From: an uncultured bacterium
GTDB lineage: Bacteria; Planctomycetota; UBA1135; GCA-002686595
DNA: 64,000 nt
Direction: 5' to 3'
Assembly (NCBI GenBank): GCA_938075305.1
Contig: CALJGV010000012.1
Coordinates: 1 to 64,000, forward strand
This document shows positions 1 to 9,481 of the stretch, piece by piece (the first letter of the stretch is position 1; every line of letters starts with the position of its first letter). Below the pieces are notes generated by a model. It did no database searches. It saw only the letters and a list, made by a program, of their open reading frames with translations, and had not been told where the DNA came from. The translations under genes and the position numbers were made by a program.

Positions 1-395
1 CGAGCCCTTACCAGACCCTCGTGCATGGAGACGCCAAGCTGGCGAACTTCTGCTTCTCCGAAGACGGCACCGCCGTGGCAGCGGTGGACTTCCAGTACGT
101 CGGCGCTGGTTGTGGCATGAAGGACCTCGCCTACTTCGTCAGCAGTTGCTTCGACGAGGACCAATGCGAGGCCCGGGAACAGGAGCTCCTGGACCGGTAC
201 TTCCTGCACCTCAAGGAGGCCATCGAGCTCCACCACGACTCGGTGGACTTCGCGGCCCTGGAATCCGACTGGCGAGCGCTCTATCCGGTGGCCTGGACAG
301 ACTTCTATCGGTTCCTGAAGGGGTGGAGCCCGGGCCACTGGAAGCTCCACCGCTATAGCGAGCGCCTGGCCAAGCAGGTCCTGGGGCGGCTTTGA
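1..395 (+). CDS. Phosphotransferase, APH/choline-kinase-like (5' partial)
   Basis: The C-terminal 130 residues of a protein-kinase-fold small-molecule phosphotransferase; the 5' end lies outside the window and the frame is open from base 3. It carries the Brenner motif HGDAKLAN (catalytic Asp plus Mg-binding Asn) followed about 20 residues later by a DFQ in the DFG/DWE position, as in the CHK/ecdysteroid-kinase-like and choline-kinase families. The substrate cannot be told from this fragment. Its stop overlaps the TTG start of the next gene by four bases (TTGA), so the two are probably cotranslated; a kinase paired with a phosphatase suggests turnover of one phosphorylated metabolite, which is inference. 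Confidence 0.75.
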   Translation, partial: SPYQTLVHGDAKLANFCFSEDGTAVAAVDFQYVGAGCGMKDLAYFVSSCFDEDQCEAREQELLDRYFLHLKEAIELHHDSVDFAALESDWRALYPVAWTDFYRFLKGWSPGHWKLHRYSERLAKQVLGRL

Positions 396-1285
396 GGCTG
401 AGTCCGAGCGACAGGCGATGGCTCGCTGGGTCCGCGTGCCGTGCGGCGCGCGAGGCCGGGAACTTCATCCGCGCCTCGCGGCCGGCCGTCATCGAATGCA
501 AACCGGGGGGCCAAAGCGAGGCCTCACAGGTCGTCACGGAGGTGGACCGGAGGAGCCAGGAGATCATCCTCGAGGCCCTGCAGGCGAGCGTGACGCGGTT
601 CTCGCTCGGCGTGCTGAGCGAGGAACTGCACGACGATTGCAGCCGCCTGGAACGCGACTTCTTCTGGTCCATTGACCCGCTCGACGGGACTCTGCCCTAC
701 GTCGAATCCCGCCCGGGCTATGCGGTCTCGATCGCGCTCGTCTCCCGCGAAGGGACCCCCGAGATCGGAGTCGTCGTGGACCCGGTCCGTGACACCTTCT
801 ACTGCGCGCTTCGCGGTGGCGGCATCATCCGCAACGGTGAGCCGTGGTCGGCCCCGCCTCCGAGAGCGAACGCGGGAGTGTCGGTCTTCGCAGATCGGAG
901 CCTGCTGACCCTGCCGCGCTACGCGACCGTCGCGGCGTCCCTCGACGCGGAGTCCTTGGCCCTGGGCGGCACCGGGGCGGAAGTCCAGCTGGGCAGCGGC
1001 GCCGTCATGAACGCCTGCAGGGCACTGGAGAGTGCACCTGCCTGCTACTTCAAATTTCCCAAGGAGGAGGAGGGCGGCGGAGCCCTGTGGGACTTCGCCG
1101 CAACGGCCTGCTTGTTCACCGAAGCGGGGGCTGTCGCCACGAACATCCACGGCGGGCCACTGGACCTGAATCGCACGGAGGGAACGTGGATGAACCATGA
1201 AGGCGTCATCTTTGCGACGAGTGCCGCCCTCGCGGCACGGATCACGAGGATCTACCGCGATGCTTCCGCAGCACGCGGCGCTTGA
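392..1285 (+). CDS. Inositol monophosphatase-family phosphatase
   Basis: A 297-residue member of the Mg-dependent, Li-sensitive phosphatase superfamily (IMPase/CysQ/FBPase). The metal-binding motifs are all visible: EE at residues 77-78, IDPLDGT at 94-100 and a WDFAA motif near residue 228. Family members hydrolyse inositol phosphates, 3'-phosphoadenosine 5'-phosphate or sugar phosphates; the exact substrate cannot be assigned. I chose the TTG at 392 because it overlaps the upstream TGA and yields the usual N-terminal helix ([16 protein letters not shown]); no in-frame ATG lies nearby. It is probably cytoplasmic and in an operon with the upstream phosphotransferase. Confidence 0.82.
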   Translation: MRLSPSDRRWLAGSACRAAREAGNFIRASRPAVIECKPGGQSEASQVVTEVDRRSQEIILEALQASVTRFSLGVLSEELHDDCSRLERDFFWSIDPLDGTLPYVESRPGYAVSIALVSREGTPEIGVVVDPVRDTFYCALRGGGIIRNGEPWSAPPPRANAGVSVFADRSLLTLPRYATVAASLDAESLALGGTGAEVQLGSGAVMNACRALESAPACYFKFPKEEEGGGALWDFAATACLFTEAGAVATNIHGGPLDLNRTEGTWMNHEGVIFATSAALAARITRIYRDASAARGA

Positions 1286-1524
1286 GGCTGGATCGCTTAG
1301 CCCCTGAAGGGAGTGTCGAGTCTCGCAGGGGTGTCCGCGAGAGAACACCCAGCGACAGCAACACCCAGTGCTGCGGCTGGGTCACGTTGATGACGCCGCA
1401 CGCCGAACCCGGGGACGGGTCGCTCGAGGACGTCATCATTGAGCAGCGCAGAGGCAGAGGGGCGCTGGGCACCCAGAAGAGAGCGTCCGTTGGCACCCGC
1501 CCGGGCATTGACTAGGTTCTTGAG

Positions 1525-2724
1525 ATGCCGACCACTCTCCGTCCTGCCACCGCTGGGCTGCTCCTCGAGCTGATCCTCCTCGCTCCGTCACTGGCGTACA
1601 TCCAGTCCTCGGACACCCAGTCCATCGAGACCCAGCCCCAAGAGACCCAGTCCCAAGAGACACCGGCCCGAGAGACCCCGCCGCTCGCCGCCCTGGCCGG
1701 CGAGTACCGAAGGGAGCCCGTTGAGAACGGGTTTCACAGCGGCGTGCTCGCCGCCAAGCAGGAGAAGGGCGAGGAGATCCTCGAATGGACCAACGCCGCC
1801 GGAGTCTCGTTCAACCTCTACCCCACCGACGTTTGTGACGTCCTGAAGACCGGGCCCCGGGAGCCCTACGGAGACAAGGCCCACGCAGAGCTCTTCATCG
1901 AGCGCGACGGTGGCCGGGTCTTTGGCTTCAGCCTCGGCAACGAGCTCTTCCTACGCGACGGGCAACGCCCACCCAAGCTGCCCGCTGACCTGGCAATCCC
2001 CGACACCGACGAGGGGCTACCGGGGAAGGGCACGATCCGTCGCTACGACTGGTTCCGCAAGTTGTGGCTAGAGAAGCGGAGCCGTTGGTTTCGCCACACG
2101 GCGCGGGACCAGGGCGCGGTCGTGTTCCTGGGGGATTCCATCACGCAGGGCTGGGGTGACGAAATGGGCGCCAGCTTTGGCCCGCTCAAGGTCGCCAACC
2201 GTGGCATCAGCGGTGACACCACCCGCGGGATGCTGCTTCGGCTCGAGCGAGACGTGCTCGCCCTGCATCCGCGCGCCGTCGTGATGCTCATGGGCACAAA
2301 CGATATCGAGGAGGGCGACGACGCTCGGCAGACCGCGTGGAACGTGCGAGAGATCGTCAGGCGCCTCGTTCGCCACGATCCAGAGATGCCCATCTTGCTC
2401 TGCAAGGTCTTCCCCAGCTCCGAGACGATGCGGCGGTCGGCGAAGGACATTCGGCTCATCAATCAGCTCTGCACTGACGATGTCAAGCGCATCCCACAGG
2501 TCACCGTGATCGACACATGGTCGATCTTCGCGAATGAGAACGGAGACGCCACGCGGGCGGAGTTCCCAGACCTGCTCCACCCCAACAAGCTGGGCTACAA
2601 GAAGTGGGCGGACGCGCTGCGTCCGGCGCTCGCAAGGCTGACCGCGACTCCCTCGTCCCCCGCCGAGGCGGGGGCCCGTGCCGAGGGCGCTGGCGGCGAC
2701 GAGCAGGACCGACTCGAGCCCTAG
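1525..2724 (+). CDS. Secreted SGNH/GDSL hydrolase
   Basis: A 399-residue exported esterase/lipase-type hydrolase. An N-terminal hydrophobic segment (about residues 8-25) is followed by a low-complexity ET/Q-rich linker (about 30-55, repeats of the form ETQxQ), then an SGNH domain of the platelet-activating-factor acetylhydrolase type: block I GDSITQGWG with nucleophile S205, block II NRGISGDTT, block III GTND, block V DLLHPN with the catalytic Asp and His. An N-terminal region (about 60-150) has no recognised fold. The C-terminus is Ala/Gly/Glu-rich and probably disordered. Natural substrates could be acetylated glycans or lipids. It appears monocistronic. Confidence 0.85.
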   Translation: MPTTLRPATAGLLLELILLAPSLAYIQSSDTQSIETQPQETQSQETPARETPPLAALAGEYRREPVENGFHSGVLAAKQEKGEEILEWTNAAGVSFNLYPTDVCDVLKTGPREPYGDKAHAELFIERDGGRVFGFSLGNELFLRDGQRPPKLPADLAIPDTDEGLPGKGTIRRYDWFRKLWLEKRSRWFRHTARDQGAVVFLGDSITQGWGDEMGASFGPLKVANRGISGDTTRGMLLRLERDVLALHPRAVVMLMGTNDIEEGDDARQTAWNVREIVRRLVRHDPEMPILLCKVFPSSETMRRSAKDIRLINQLCTDDVKRIPQVTVIDTWSIFANENGDATRAEFPDLLHPNKLGYKKWADALRPALARLTATPSSPAEAGARAEGAGGDEQDRLEP

Positions 2725-2997
2725 CGCCCCGGCCCTCTCCCGCCCCACGATCCCATGCACGGCAAGGTCGCAGCTTGGAGCGCTTGTCCCCTGCGGTGCG
2801 CGGCTCACAAGGGGCTCTGAAGCCGAGCCGCGTGGGCGACGATGTCGCGGGTGAGCGCGTCCCAGCGCTCGGTCTCGGCCGAGTGGCCAGCCTGCGGCGC
2901 GGCTCAGACCCACACGGCATACCGCCCGGCGAGCGCCGCGGCGCAATGACCGGTCATGAGCTTCTGCGGCGTCGGACTGGGAGCATGCCAGCGCCGC

Positions 2998-4023
2998 CTA
3001 GACCACCCATTCACCGTCCCTGTAGATCACCTCGTCGTCAAGAAACACGCGGCTCGTCACTGCGAAGACGTCCACGTGGTGCTTTGCGGTCTTCTTTCGG
3101 ATCTGGGGCTTGTTGTACATCGCGTGCTTGGAGCCGAGGGACACGTGAACCCCGCACATGCGCTCGAAACTGCCGATGTCGAGGACCGTCCGCTCGTTCG
3201 TGAAGGCTCGGTTGAGGCCGAGTCCGAGCTCGCGCAGCCAGACCTCACCGTCGTCACGGCGGATGTTGGCGAGCACCTCATCGAACTCGTCGGTCGAGTT
3301 CTTGGTCCCTGTCACGCGACCCTCTTCAATGACGAGGGTGATGGGGTGGGGCGGACGGTTGAGGTTGAACGACGTGTCGCCGAAGAACGAGATGACGAGG
3401 GAGCCGTGGACAGCCTCGAGGTCCTTGGATTCCGTGAAGACCTCGCCGATGGGGAACTGACCGCCGGTGTTCTTCATGCCGGTGTAGTCCCCGATGTTCA
3501 CCTTGGCGGCCTCGAAGCCGGCAGGGAAGGTCAGGCGCTCCTCCTCGCTCTCCACGACGCCAACCGCCGCTTCATCAAGACGCGCCTTCAGGGCATGGCC
3601 CACACCCCGGAAGTAGTCCGGGTCGTAGGCGAGGGCGTCGATGTAGGTCAACGCCTCCTCCCCGCACATCCGGGCCAGGTGCGGGTGCTCGATCACCTTC
3701 AGCGATCGATTGAAGAGCTCGATGCGAATCCGGAACGCGTCGAGCCGGAAGCTGGTCGACTGGATCATGACCACGAGGTCACCGGGACTGAGCCGCTCGA
3801 ACGCGCCCAGGATCTCCTCCCTCTTCGCCTCGCTGAACTCGATGAATTCGGCCTCCGGAAGGCTGGTCCTGTAGGCCTCCGTGAGTCCGCGCGAGAGCTC
3901 GCTGCCCCCATCCCAGACGACGACGCTGGACGCGCCGGGCTTGTGCTCGAGCGCGATGGAGACGATGTCGCGGGTGTTGCTAGCTGCGACCTCGACGGCC
4001 TGCGCAGGGAGGGTGGTGCTCAT
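2998..4023 (-). CDS. M29-like metallopeptidase / NicX-family protein
   Basis: A 341-residue protein resembling aminopeptidase family M29 and the related 2,5-dihydroxypyridine dioxygenase NicX family. Visible family marks are FPIGEVFT (metal-ligand Glu of the GEVF motif), LGLGLNR, a GVHVSLGS segment and a C-terminal H316-x-D318 pair that matches the His-x-Asp ligands of M29. No signal peptide is seen, so it is likely cytoplasmic. The two families share this fold, so peptidase versus ring-cleaving dioxygenase is not settled. A TATTCT hexamer nine bases upstream of the ATG suggests a leaderless transcript. Confidence 0.7.
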   Translation of the reverse strand: MSTTLPAQAVEVAASNTRDIVSIALEHKPGASSVVVWDGGSELSRGLTEAYRTSLPEAEFIEFSEAKREEILGAFERLSPGDLVVMIQSTSFRLDAFRIRIELFNRSLKVIEHPHLARMCGEEALTYIDALAYDPDYFRGVGHALKARLDEAAVGVVESEEERLTFPAGFEAAKVNIGDYTGMKNTGGQFPIGEVFTESKDLEAVHGSLVISFFGDTSFNLNRPPHPITLVIEEGRVTGTKNSTDEFDEVLANIRRDDGEVWLRELGLGLNRAFTNERTVLDIGSFERMCGVHVSLGSKHAMYNKPQIRKKTAKHHVDVFAVTSRVFLDDEVIYRDGEWVV

Positions 4024-4484
4024 CTGGGCTCAAGAATACTGCGCCACCGGCCGCCCAAGCGGTGATTTAGAGCGGCAAGCCGCGAGGGTTCCTCGCCCGC
4101 GCGGCTCCTGGAGCGACGCACGCAGCCCAGATGGGAATCGGCGGGGCTGGACCTGCGCGAGATCGCGGGCTTATTGCTTGGGCGTCTGACGTCGGCGCCA
4201 GGGGGACCAACAACCTCGCTGCAGTTTGCCTGCCCCAAAGCCCCCCCTTCTCGCGCCCGCCCCAAGCCAAAGCAGCGCTTTCCCCGGTAACTGCTCCCTG
4301 GGCCCCTTCGCTGACACGCACAAGGAGCGCGGTGTCCGAAGTGCGTCGTGGAGACCATTCCTCCCCCGACTTGGCCGCCCATGAGTGGCCTGGCAGCCGC
4401 TCGTAGCTGGCATCCTTTGGGGGGGCGATGGCGACGCTTGCGTCACGGGTTCGCCTTAGGACACCAGCCCCACCGACCTCGACC
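4024..4484. other. Intergenic region without a recognisable gene
   Basis: About 460 bases between two divergent genes. Open frames here do not look like proteins (Arg/Pro/Ala-rich, no recognisable motif). Apart from the -10-like hexamer next to the left-hand gene I see no repeat or RNA. Confidence 0.5.
4033..4038 (-). promoter_or_regulatory. Putative -10 hexamer of a leaderless transcript
   Basis: TATTCT on the minus strand, nine bases before the ATG of the M29-like gene. No Shine-Dalgarno sequence fits in the gap. Confidence 0.45.
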
Positions 4485-5168
4485 ATGCAACGCGCCCTGG
4501 CCCTTCTCGCACTCCTGCTGTCCAGCTGCGCGGTGATCACCTCGTCCAAGCGTTGGACACCCGTCGAGTTCGTCCTTCCAGCTGGGCTGGAAGTGGTGGA
4601 CACCGATCACTCCGGGCGCTTCGCCGGGATGAGTGTGATCTTGAGCGGGGCCGGGAAAGTGGCGAGCTTGCCCCACTCCACCGAGGACCTGCACATTTGC
4701 TTCAAGGACAGGAGCACCTCGCTATGGGCGCTCGGCCTGTTGCTCCCCGTGCTTCCCACGTTCGGGGTCGGCCCGAGCGAGGAGGGCGCGCGCGTCGCCC
4801 TGTCCCTGCGCATGTCGTACGACGGGGAGCTCCCGTGGCCCGACGAACCGTCGAGCGCGTTCCACGCCATTGACCCGCGATCCGTTCACATCGTGCCGGG
4901 TGGAACGGCGCCGCCGGTGAGGGTGGTGGCCTGGGACGTCCACGGCCATCCCGAGGACCCGGAGCGCCCCCTCCCCACGCCGGGTTCGTTCCTGAGGGTC
5001 TCCGCACGAGAGCCGCTCGTCCTGTTCTTCGACGTCACTCACGCCGAGCTGGAGGCCGCGGGCGAGTGCCTGCTCGAGTTCGTGGTAGAGGGTCCGGACG
5101 GCGCTCCAGTGCCCGTGAGGCTCAGGTTCCGCCCCGGGACCGTCTGGCACTTCACCCTCCTCGGCTGA
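4485..5168 (+). CDS. Hypothetical lipoprotein
   Basis: A 227-residue putative lipoprotein. The ATG at 4485 is preferred over an open frame further upstream because it begins a typical type II signal peptide (MQRALALLALLLSSCAV) with lipobox LSSC and Cys at residue 14. The mature part seems all-beta, with one hydrophobic stretch (SLWALGLLLPVLPTFGVG) near residue 80. I do not recognise a domain. It is probably anchored in a membrane facing the periplasm. The next gene converges on it. Confidence 0.65.
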   Translation: MQRALALLALLLSSCAVITSSKRWTPVEFVLPAGLEVVDTDHSGRFAGMSVILSGAGKVASLPHSTEDLHICFKDRSTSLWALGLLLPVLPTFGVGPSEEGARVALSLRMSYDGELPWPDEPSSAFHAIDPRSVHIVPGGTAPPVRVVAWDVHGHPEDPERPLPTPGSFLRVSAREPLVLFFDVTHAELEAAGECLLEFVVEGPDGAPVPVRLRFRPGTVWHFTLLG

Positions 5169-5229
5169 TCGGCGATCCCGGTTCCTCCGGGGGCCCGTAG
5201 CCCCTGAGCCCGGCACCCTCCCCTGACGC

Positions 5230-6363
5230 TCAGCGCTTGGGGCGGTAGCGGTTCCAGCGGGACATGAACTCCGTTGCGCGACCGAGCAGCTCCGCGTCCG
5301 AGGCGTCGACGAGCACTTCCAGTTGGTCCTCGACGGGGATCTGGTAGGAGGGATTGGTCTCCCAGGACCCATCCGGGTGGGTGGTCTTGAAGCCGTCCTT
5401 GTAGCCCAGGCGGAACGCCTCGGCGGCGCGCGGGAGCACCCCGGGCTCGTGCCGTGAAAGGTACTCGACCATCCCGAAGGACAGCTGGGCCTGGTGCTCG
5501 TCCCAGGTGTTGCGGCGCCAGCCTGCGAACTCCTCGAGGGCCAGCGGGTCCGCCTTGCGCTTCTTGAACTCCCGCTTGAGCTCGGTCTCCCAGCCTCCGT
5601 GCTCGCCGATCCCCACGAAACCGGAGCGGTACGGGAAGCAGTAGATCTCCCGCATGACGTCGAGCTCGACATTCCAGGCCACGCCGACGCTCAGCCAGGT
5701 GGGCTGGGGCCCGAAGGAGCGGAAGAGCAGAAGCCTAGCCAGGCGGTTCACCAGCTCGTTCTCCGAACGCCAGACCGTGCCCAGCTCGATGCCAAGCGGG
5801 GATTCCTGCCAGACCGCCGCGGTGACCCTCTCCTCGGAGAACCCAGGGCGCATGCCGTGAAGGCTTGCGAGGCTGGACAATTCCTCGCGGGCCTGGCCGA
5901 GGCCGGACAGAAGAGCGTGGTACTCGCTCACCTTGCGCACCTCGACGAGGACCACGGGGACCTCATCCGGGACGTGATCGCCCACGCCCCAGGCCGCGCG
6001 ACTGAAGACCTCGCCGGAACCAGCACGGTCCGGCGGGCTCATCAGCTGGTCGAAGGCCTCGAGCGTCTCGTCCACGAGCTTCATCCGGCGGCGAGCGACC
6101 TTCCTGGAGGAGGTCACGAGGATCACGCGGCCGTCCTCGGTCATCGACACGCGGTAGTCGTTCTCGATGATCCAGGCTCGGTACAGCTCGAGCTGTTCGA
6201 GGGCTCCCCCAAGACGGTGCGCGGGTATGTGCTGACCGAGCTCCTCAAGCCCGTGGCTCTTGCCACGAACCGAAACCTCGAATCCGTCACCGGGTGCCTC
6301 GGCTGCGGCGGTGGAGCAGAGAAGGGGGATGAGGGCCAGGGTCCGTTGGAGGGTGGGGCGCAT
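5230..6363 (-). CDS. Secreted protein, probable degenerate clan-MA peptidase
   Basis: A 377-residue exported protein with a signal peptide ending near residue 21 (LCSTAAAEA). The segment at residues 201-230 has the layout of gluzincin peptidases of the peptidase-MA/DUF1570 type, namely HExxH, then a turn, then PxWLxEGxAx. Here these read N202-E-L-V-N206 and PTWLSVGVAW. Both zinc-binding histidines and the second-helix glutamate are therefore gone, and the protein is probably not catalytic. This alignment was made by eye. Residues 60-110 have the shape of the usual N-terminal adhesion/propeptide region. Function unknown. Confidence 0.6.
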   Translation of the reverse strand: MRPTLQRTLALIPLLCSTAAAEAPGDGFEVSVRGKSHGLEELGQHIPAHRLGGALEQLELYRAWIIENDYRVSMTEDGRVILVTSSRKVARRRMKLVDETLEAFDQLMSPPDRAGSGEVFSRAAWGVGDHVPDEVPVVLVEVRKVSEYHALLSGLGQAREELSSLASLHGMRPGFSEERVTAAVWQESPLGIELGTVWRSENELVNRLARLLLFRSFGPQPTWLSVGVAWNVELDVMREIYCFPYRSGFVGIGEHGGWETELKREFKKRKADPLALEEFAGWRRNTWDEHQAQLSFGMVEYLSRHEPGVLPRAAEAFRLGYKDGFKTTHPDGSWETNPSYQIPVEDQLEVLVDASDAELLGRATEFMSRWNRYRPKR

Positions 6364-7121
6364 ATCGCGGGCTGGGGGTCAGTCGGATGGGGGTGCGGGG
6401 GAGCGGGGCGCGGGCGTCGACCCGCACCCAGAGGTGCTCCCGCCGTGGCAGGGCGGACGGTTGATGCCTGAAAATCGCCTTGAGGGCCCGTCCACGCCCT
6501 CTTTCGGAGGACGATGGCACCCGTTACGCCGCCGGGGTGTAGATATTGAGGGTTTACCCCAACCGAACGGCCGCCATCGCACCGTGGAGGCACTCCGGAC
6601 ACATCGCCCCCACCTCCCAGCCCCACCGCCACCCCAGGCGACCGCCCGTCCACGACCGCGCGGTCGTCGATGGCCACCCCGATCTTCAGGTAGCACTCGC
6701 GCCGACTCTTGGAACGTCGACGCCAGCTTACGGGCGCCAATTCGGCCGGGGCCGGATGCCCGATCGGCAACGACGGCGCCCCCTACGCGTCGCCCTGGAC
6801 TTGCGCCAGGGCTCCTCCCGTCCCCTCTGCGGGCTCGAACCGCCCTTGTCGGCAACGGAAGGGGCCCCGCTCAGCGAGGAGAACAAGGGAGGGCTGCCCG
6901 GGGCGCCCGTGGCGCTTGAGCGGAGAGGGGCCGCCTCGCACGGGGCGATCGCGATTCCCCACCTCAGTCGTTCGGAGATCCCAACCACCGTTGGCATCCT
7001 GGGACAGAGGTGAACCATGGAGTTCACGATGCCGCCAGCCCTGGCCGTCGTCACCCCTCCCCGCCTGAGGGCAAGCGAGCCCCGGGCCGGATCCCTTCCC
7101 CACCCCTACCCCCATCCAGCC
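6364..7121. other. Long intergenic region with palindromes
   Basis: A 758-base gap between divergent genes, one of the longest non-coding stretches here. Open frames in it are Pro/Arg/Gly-rich and look spurious. It contains GGGTTTACCCC at 6550-6560 and a perfect 16-base palindrome (ACGACCGC followed by its complement) at 6652-6667, either of which could be a regulator site. No RNA gene recognised. Confidence 0.4.
6652..6667. repeat. 16-base perfect palindrome
   Basis: ACGACCGC|GCGGTCGT, symmetric with no spacer, about 455 bases before the MFS gene and 290 from the start of the secreted peptidase-like gene. It could be a dimeric-regulator operator; nothing else supports that. Confidence 0.35.
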
Positions 7122-8777
7122 ATGACGGACATCGTCAAAGCGAGTGACCTCTCCGAGCGCGAGAAGCGCCTCCTGTTCTGGGCCAGCTTCCTCTCCCTGG
7201 CCGCGGCAGGGCTCGGCTTCGCCTTCCGCATTGCGAAGCAGGGCGCCTACGGCAGTGAGTTCACTCTGACCTTCCAGCAGGTGGGCCAGATCATGGGGGC
7301 CTCGTTCTGGCCCATCGCAGTGACGATGATCGGCTTCAGCCTCCTGGTCGATCGCACCGGTTACAAGAAGCCGATGTACCTCGCCTTCTTCCTGCAGGCG
7401 GCGTCCGGGGTGCTGTATTTCCTGGCCGACGGATACTCCGGCCTCTATTACGCCTCCGTGTGCGCGGGACTCGGGCACGGCATTGTGGAGGCCGTGATCA
7501 ACCCGGTCTGCGCAGCAGTCTACCCGAAGGAGAAGACCACCCGCCTGACGATCCTCCACGCGGCGTGGCCCGCGGGCCTCGCGGGCGGAACGCTCCTCTT
7601 CATGCTGGCGGACACCGTGGGCGTCACGTCGTGGCGAGTTCAGGGGCTGTTCATCCTCATGCCCGCCGTTGCCTACGCCCTGATGTACCGCCCCTGTCGC
7701 CTCCCGGTGGACGAGCGCGTGCAGGCAGGCGTGTCCTTCAAGGCCATGCTTCAGCAGGTGGGCTTCCTGAGCGCGACGCTCGCCTCGATCCTGCTCGTCT
7801 ATGAGCTGGGGAAGGCCCTCCAGTTCGCCACGGAGACCAACTGGCTCCAGAACAGCATCTACGCAGGCGTCGCGATCGGCGTCGCCTTCGGCCTCTATGT
7901 CCGCTCCCTGGGCCGGCCCCTGTTCTTCCTCATGTGCCTGCTCATGGTCCCCGTGGCAACGGCGGAGCTCGCGACGGACTCCTGGATCATGAAGCTCGTC
8001 GGGCCCTCCGTGGAGGGTCTCGGGATCGGCGCAGGCTTCGCGATCGTCTTCTCGGCGGGCGTCATGCTCATCCTCCGCGTCTTCGCCGGGGGGATCATGA
8101 AGCACATCTCGCCGCCGGCTCTGCTCTCGATCAGCGGTCTGCTGTCCGCGGTGGGGCTCTGGTGGCTCTCCGGGGCCGAGGTCGGCGCGGCGGTCTTCGT
8201 CGCCTTCCTGATCTACGCGATCGGTCAGACCTACTACTGGCCTTGCATCCTCGGCTTCACCGCGGAGCGTTACCCCCAGGGGGGTGCCCTGACCCTCAAC
8301 ACGGTCTCGGCAATGGGTCTGCTGTCCCTCGGAGTCATCGGCGCTCCGATTCTCGGAGTCCAGTTCGACAAGGAGATCCACGCGTCGCTAGGCGCGGAGG
8401 CACCGGCGTTCGTCGAGGTGGCCACCGGGCCTGGGAACTTCCTCGGGATGGGCCACGACATGATCGATCCTGGTGCCCTCGTGAGGGCGGACGAGGACGG
8501 CAACAGCAACGGGATCCTCGACCGTGAGGAGCTCATCGGCCCCAAGGGGAACCCCGTCCTCACGGGGTCCTGGGCCTACATGGACGGGCTCACCCAGGAG
8601 GAGGACGCGGCGCTGCGTAAGACGTACGCGCAGGAGGATGAGCTCGCGGGGCGCAAGGTCCTGGTCTACGCCACGCGCTTCCCGCTGATGCTCGTGGTGG
8701 TCTTCGGCATCATCTTCCTCTACTTCCGATCGAAGGGCGGATACAAGCCCATCGAGCTCACCGAGGGTGACGCCTGA
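7122..8777 (+). CDS. MFS transporter with EF-hand-like loop
   Basis: A 551-residue major facilitator permease with about 12 predicted membrane segments. The start at 7122 (MTDIVKASDLSEREKRLL) precedes the first membrane helix directly; an open frame 35 codons longer starts with a Pro-rich stretch that looks non-coding. Between the last two membrane segments lies an unusual insert of about 90 residues (roughly 425-520). It contains the loop DGNSNGILDREE at residues 459-470, which satisfies the canonical 12-residue EF-hand pattern (D1, N3, N5, G6, L8, D9, E12). A calcium-binding extramembrane loop is therefore likely. The substrate is unknown; MFS carriers of this look are often sugar or organic-anion symporters. 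Confidence 0.8.
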   Translation: MTDIVKASDLSEREKRLLFWASFLSLAAAGLGFAFRIAKQGAYGSEFTLTFQQVGQIMGASFWPIAVTMIGFSLLVDRTGYKKPMYLAFFLQAASGVLYFLADGYSGLYYASVCAGLGHGIVEAVINPVCAAVYPKEKTTRLTILHAAWPAGLAGGTLLFMLADTVGVTSWRVQGLFILMPAVAYALMYRPCRLPVDERVQAGVSFKAMLQQVGFLSATLASILLVYELGKALQFATETNWLQNSIYAGVAIGVAFGLYVRSLGRPLFFLMCLLMVPVATAELATDSWIMKLVGPSVEGLGIGAGFAIVFSAGVMLILRVFAGGIMKHISPPALLSISGLLSAVGLWWLSGAEVGAAVFVAFLIYAIGQTYYWPCILGFTAERYPQGGALTLNTVSAMGLLSLGVIGAPILGVQFDKEIHASLGAEAPAFVEVATGPGNFLGMGHDMIDPGALVRADEDGNSNGILDREELIGPKGNPVLTGSWAYMDGLTQEEDAALRKTYAQEDELAGRKVLVYATRFPLMLVVVFGIIFLYFRSKGGYKPIELTEGDA

Positions 8778-8807
8778 CCTAGCGTCCGCCCAGGGCCCAC
8801 GAGACCC

Positions 8808-8840
8808 CCGGGGCCGGTCGCCATCAGCGGCCGGCCCCGG
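8808..8840. terminator. Probable bidirectional terminator hairpin
   Basis: Perfect 10-base inverted repeat CCGGGGCCGG / CCGGCCCCGG with a 13-base loop, lying between the convergent MFS and YchJ-like genes. There is only a short T-containing stretch after it (TGCTATTTCG), so intrinsic termination is plausible but not certain. Confidence 0.5.
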
Positions 8841-8903
8841 TGCTATTTCGGGGGCGGCGCTCGCAGGCAGAAGCGCGACCGGTCACGCGCCTTGGGGGCA
8901 CCT

Positions 8904-9314
8904 TCAAAGGATCGTGCCCGAGTCATAGAGCCACCGCCCATCCACCCGCACGAAGCGGCTCCTCTCGGTGAATGACGCGTCGCGTCCACCCTGGTCGAGG
9001 GTCGCGCGGAATTCCACCTGCCCTTCTGCACCCGCCTCCGACACCGCAAGGACCTCCAGCCCGACGAAGCGGGTCTGATCGGAGAAGGCCTGGATGGATC
9101 GTTGCCACGCGGAGGCATCGGTCTCAAACGCCGCCCCAGCTGGCGAGGTGGTTTCCATGACGAACGACGCGAGCCCCTGGGCGAAGGCCGCGTAGCGCGC
9201 GCGCATCAGGTGCTCGGGCGTCATTGGGACCGCGCCCCGGTGAGTCGGTCGACAGCAACGCTTGTATTTCACGCCGCTGTGGCAGGCGCAGGGCTGATTG
9301 GGGCCGGGCCGCAT
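8904..9314 (-). CDS. YchJ/UPF0225-like SEC-C motif protein
   Basis: A 136-residue protein of the YchJ (UPF0225) type. An N-terminal SEC-C zinc motif (PCACHSGVKYKRCC) is followed by the conserved ArgTyr segment LMRARYAAFAQG and an NTF2-like domain ending FVRVDGRWLYDSG. Unlike E. coli YchJ it lacks a second C-terminal SEC-C motif. The molecular role of the family is not established. The ATG at 9314 was chosen because MRPGPNQPCAC is the family N-terminus and a TATGGT hexamer sits six bases upstream. Confidence 0.85.
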   Translation of the reverse strand: MRPGPNQPCACHSGVKYKRCCRPTHRGAVPMTPEHLMRARYAAFAQGLASFVMETTSPAGAAFETDASAWQRSIQAFSDQTRFVGLEVLAVSEAGAEGQVEFRATLDQGGRDASFTERSRFVRVDGRWLYDSGTIL

Positions 9315-9320
9315 GCTGCA

Positions 9321-9326
9321 ACCATA
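9321..9326 (-). promoter_or_regulatory. Putative -10 hexamer of a leaderless transcript
   Basis: TATGGT (minus strand), six bases before the ATG of the YchJ-like gene. Confidence 0.5.
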
Positions 9327-9481
9327 CGCAGATCGGGCCAAGCGGACGGGCCGGCGAGCGGGAGAACCTGCCGCAGGTTCGCCTCCCTCGCCATGCGCTG
9401 CTAACGTCTTGGGCGGGATTGCCACGGCCGCGGCTCAGCGGTCCTCGGGCCCTGACGTCTCGACACCGAGTTCCTTCGCCG

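Noticed and set aside
1609..1680. Tandem ETQ-type repeats looked like a possible minisatellite
   Set aside because: They lie in frame within the SGNH hydrolase as a low-complexity linker after the signal peptide; too short and imperfect for a separate repeat feature.
2956..4065. 370-codon plus-strand open frame opposite the M29-like gene
   Set aside because: The minus-strand frame has the family motifs (GEVFT, HHVDVF) and a promoter-like hexamer; the plus-strand translation has none.
6546..7013. Open frame in the long gap before the MFS gene
   Set aside because: Pro/Arg/His-rich with no motif, atypical N-terminus and no ribosome-binding site; regarded as non-coding.
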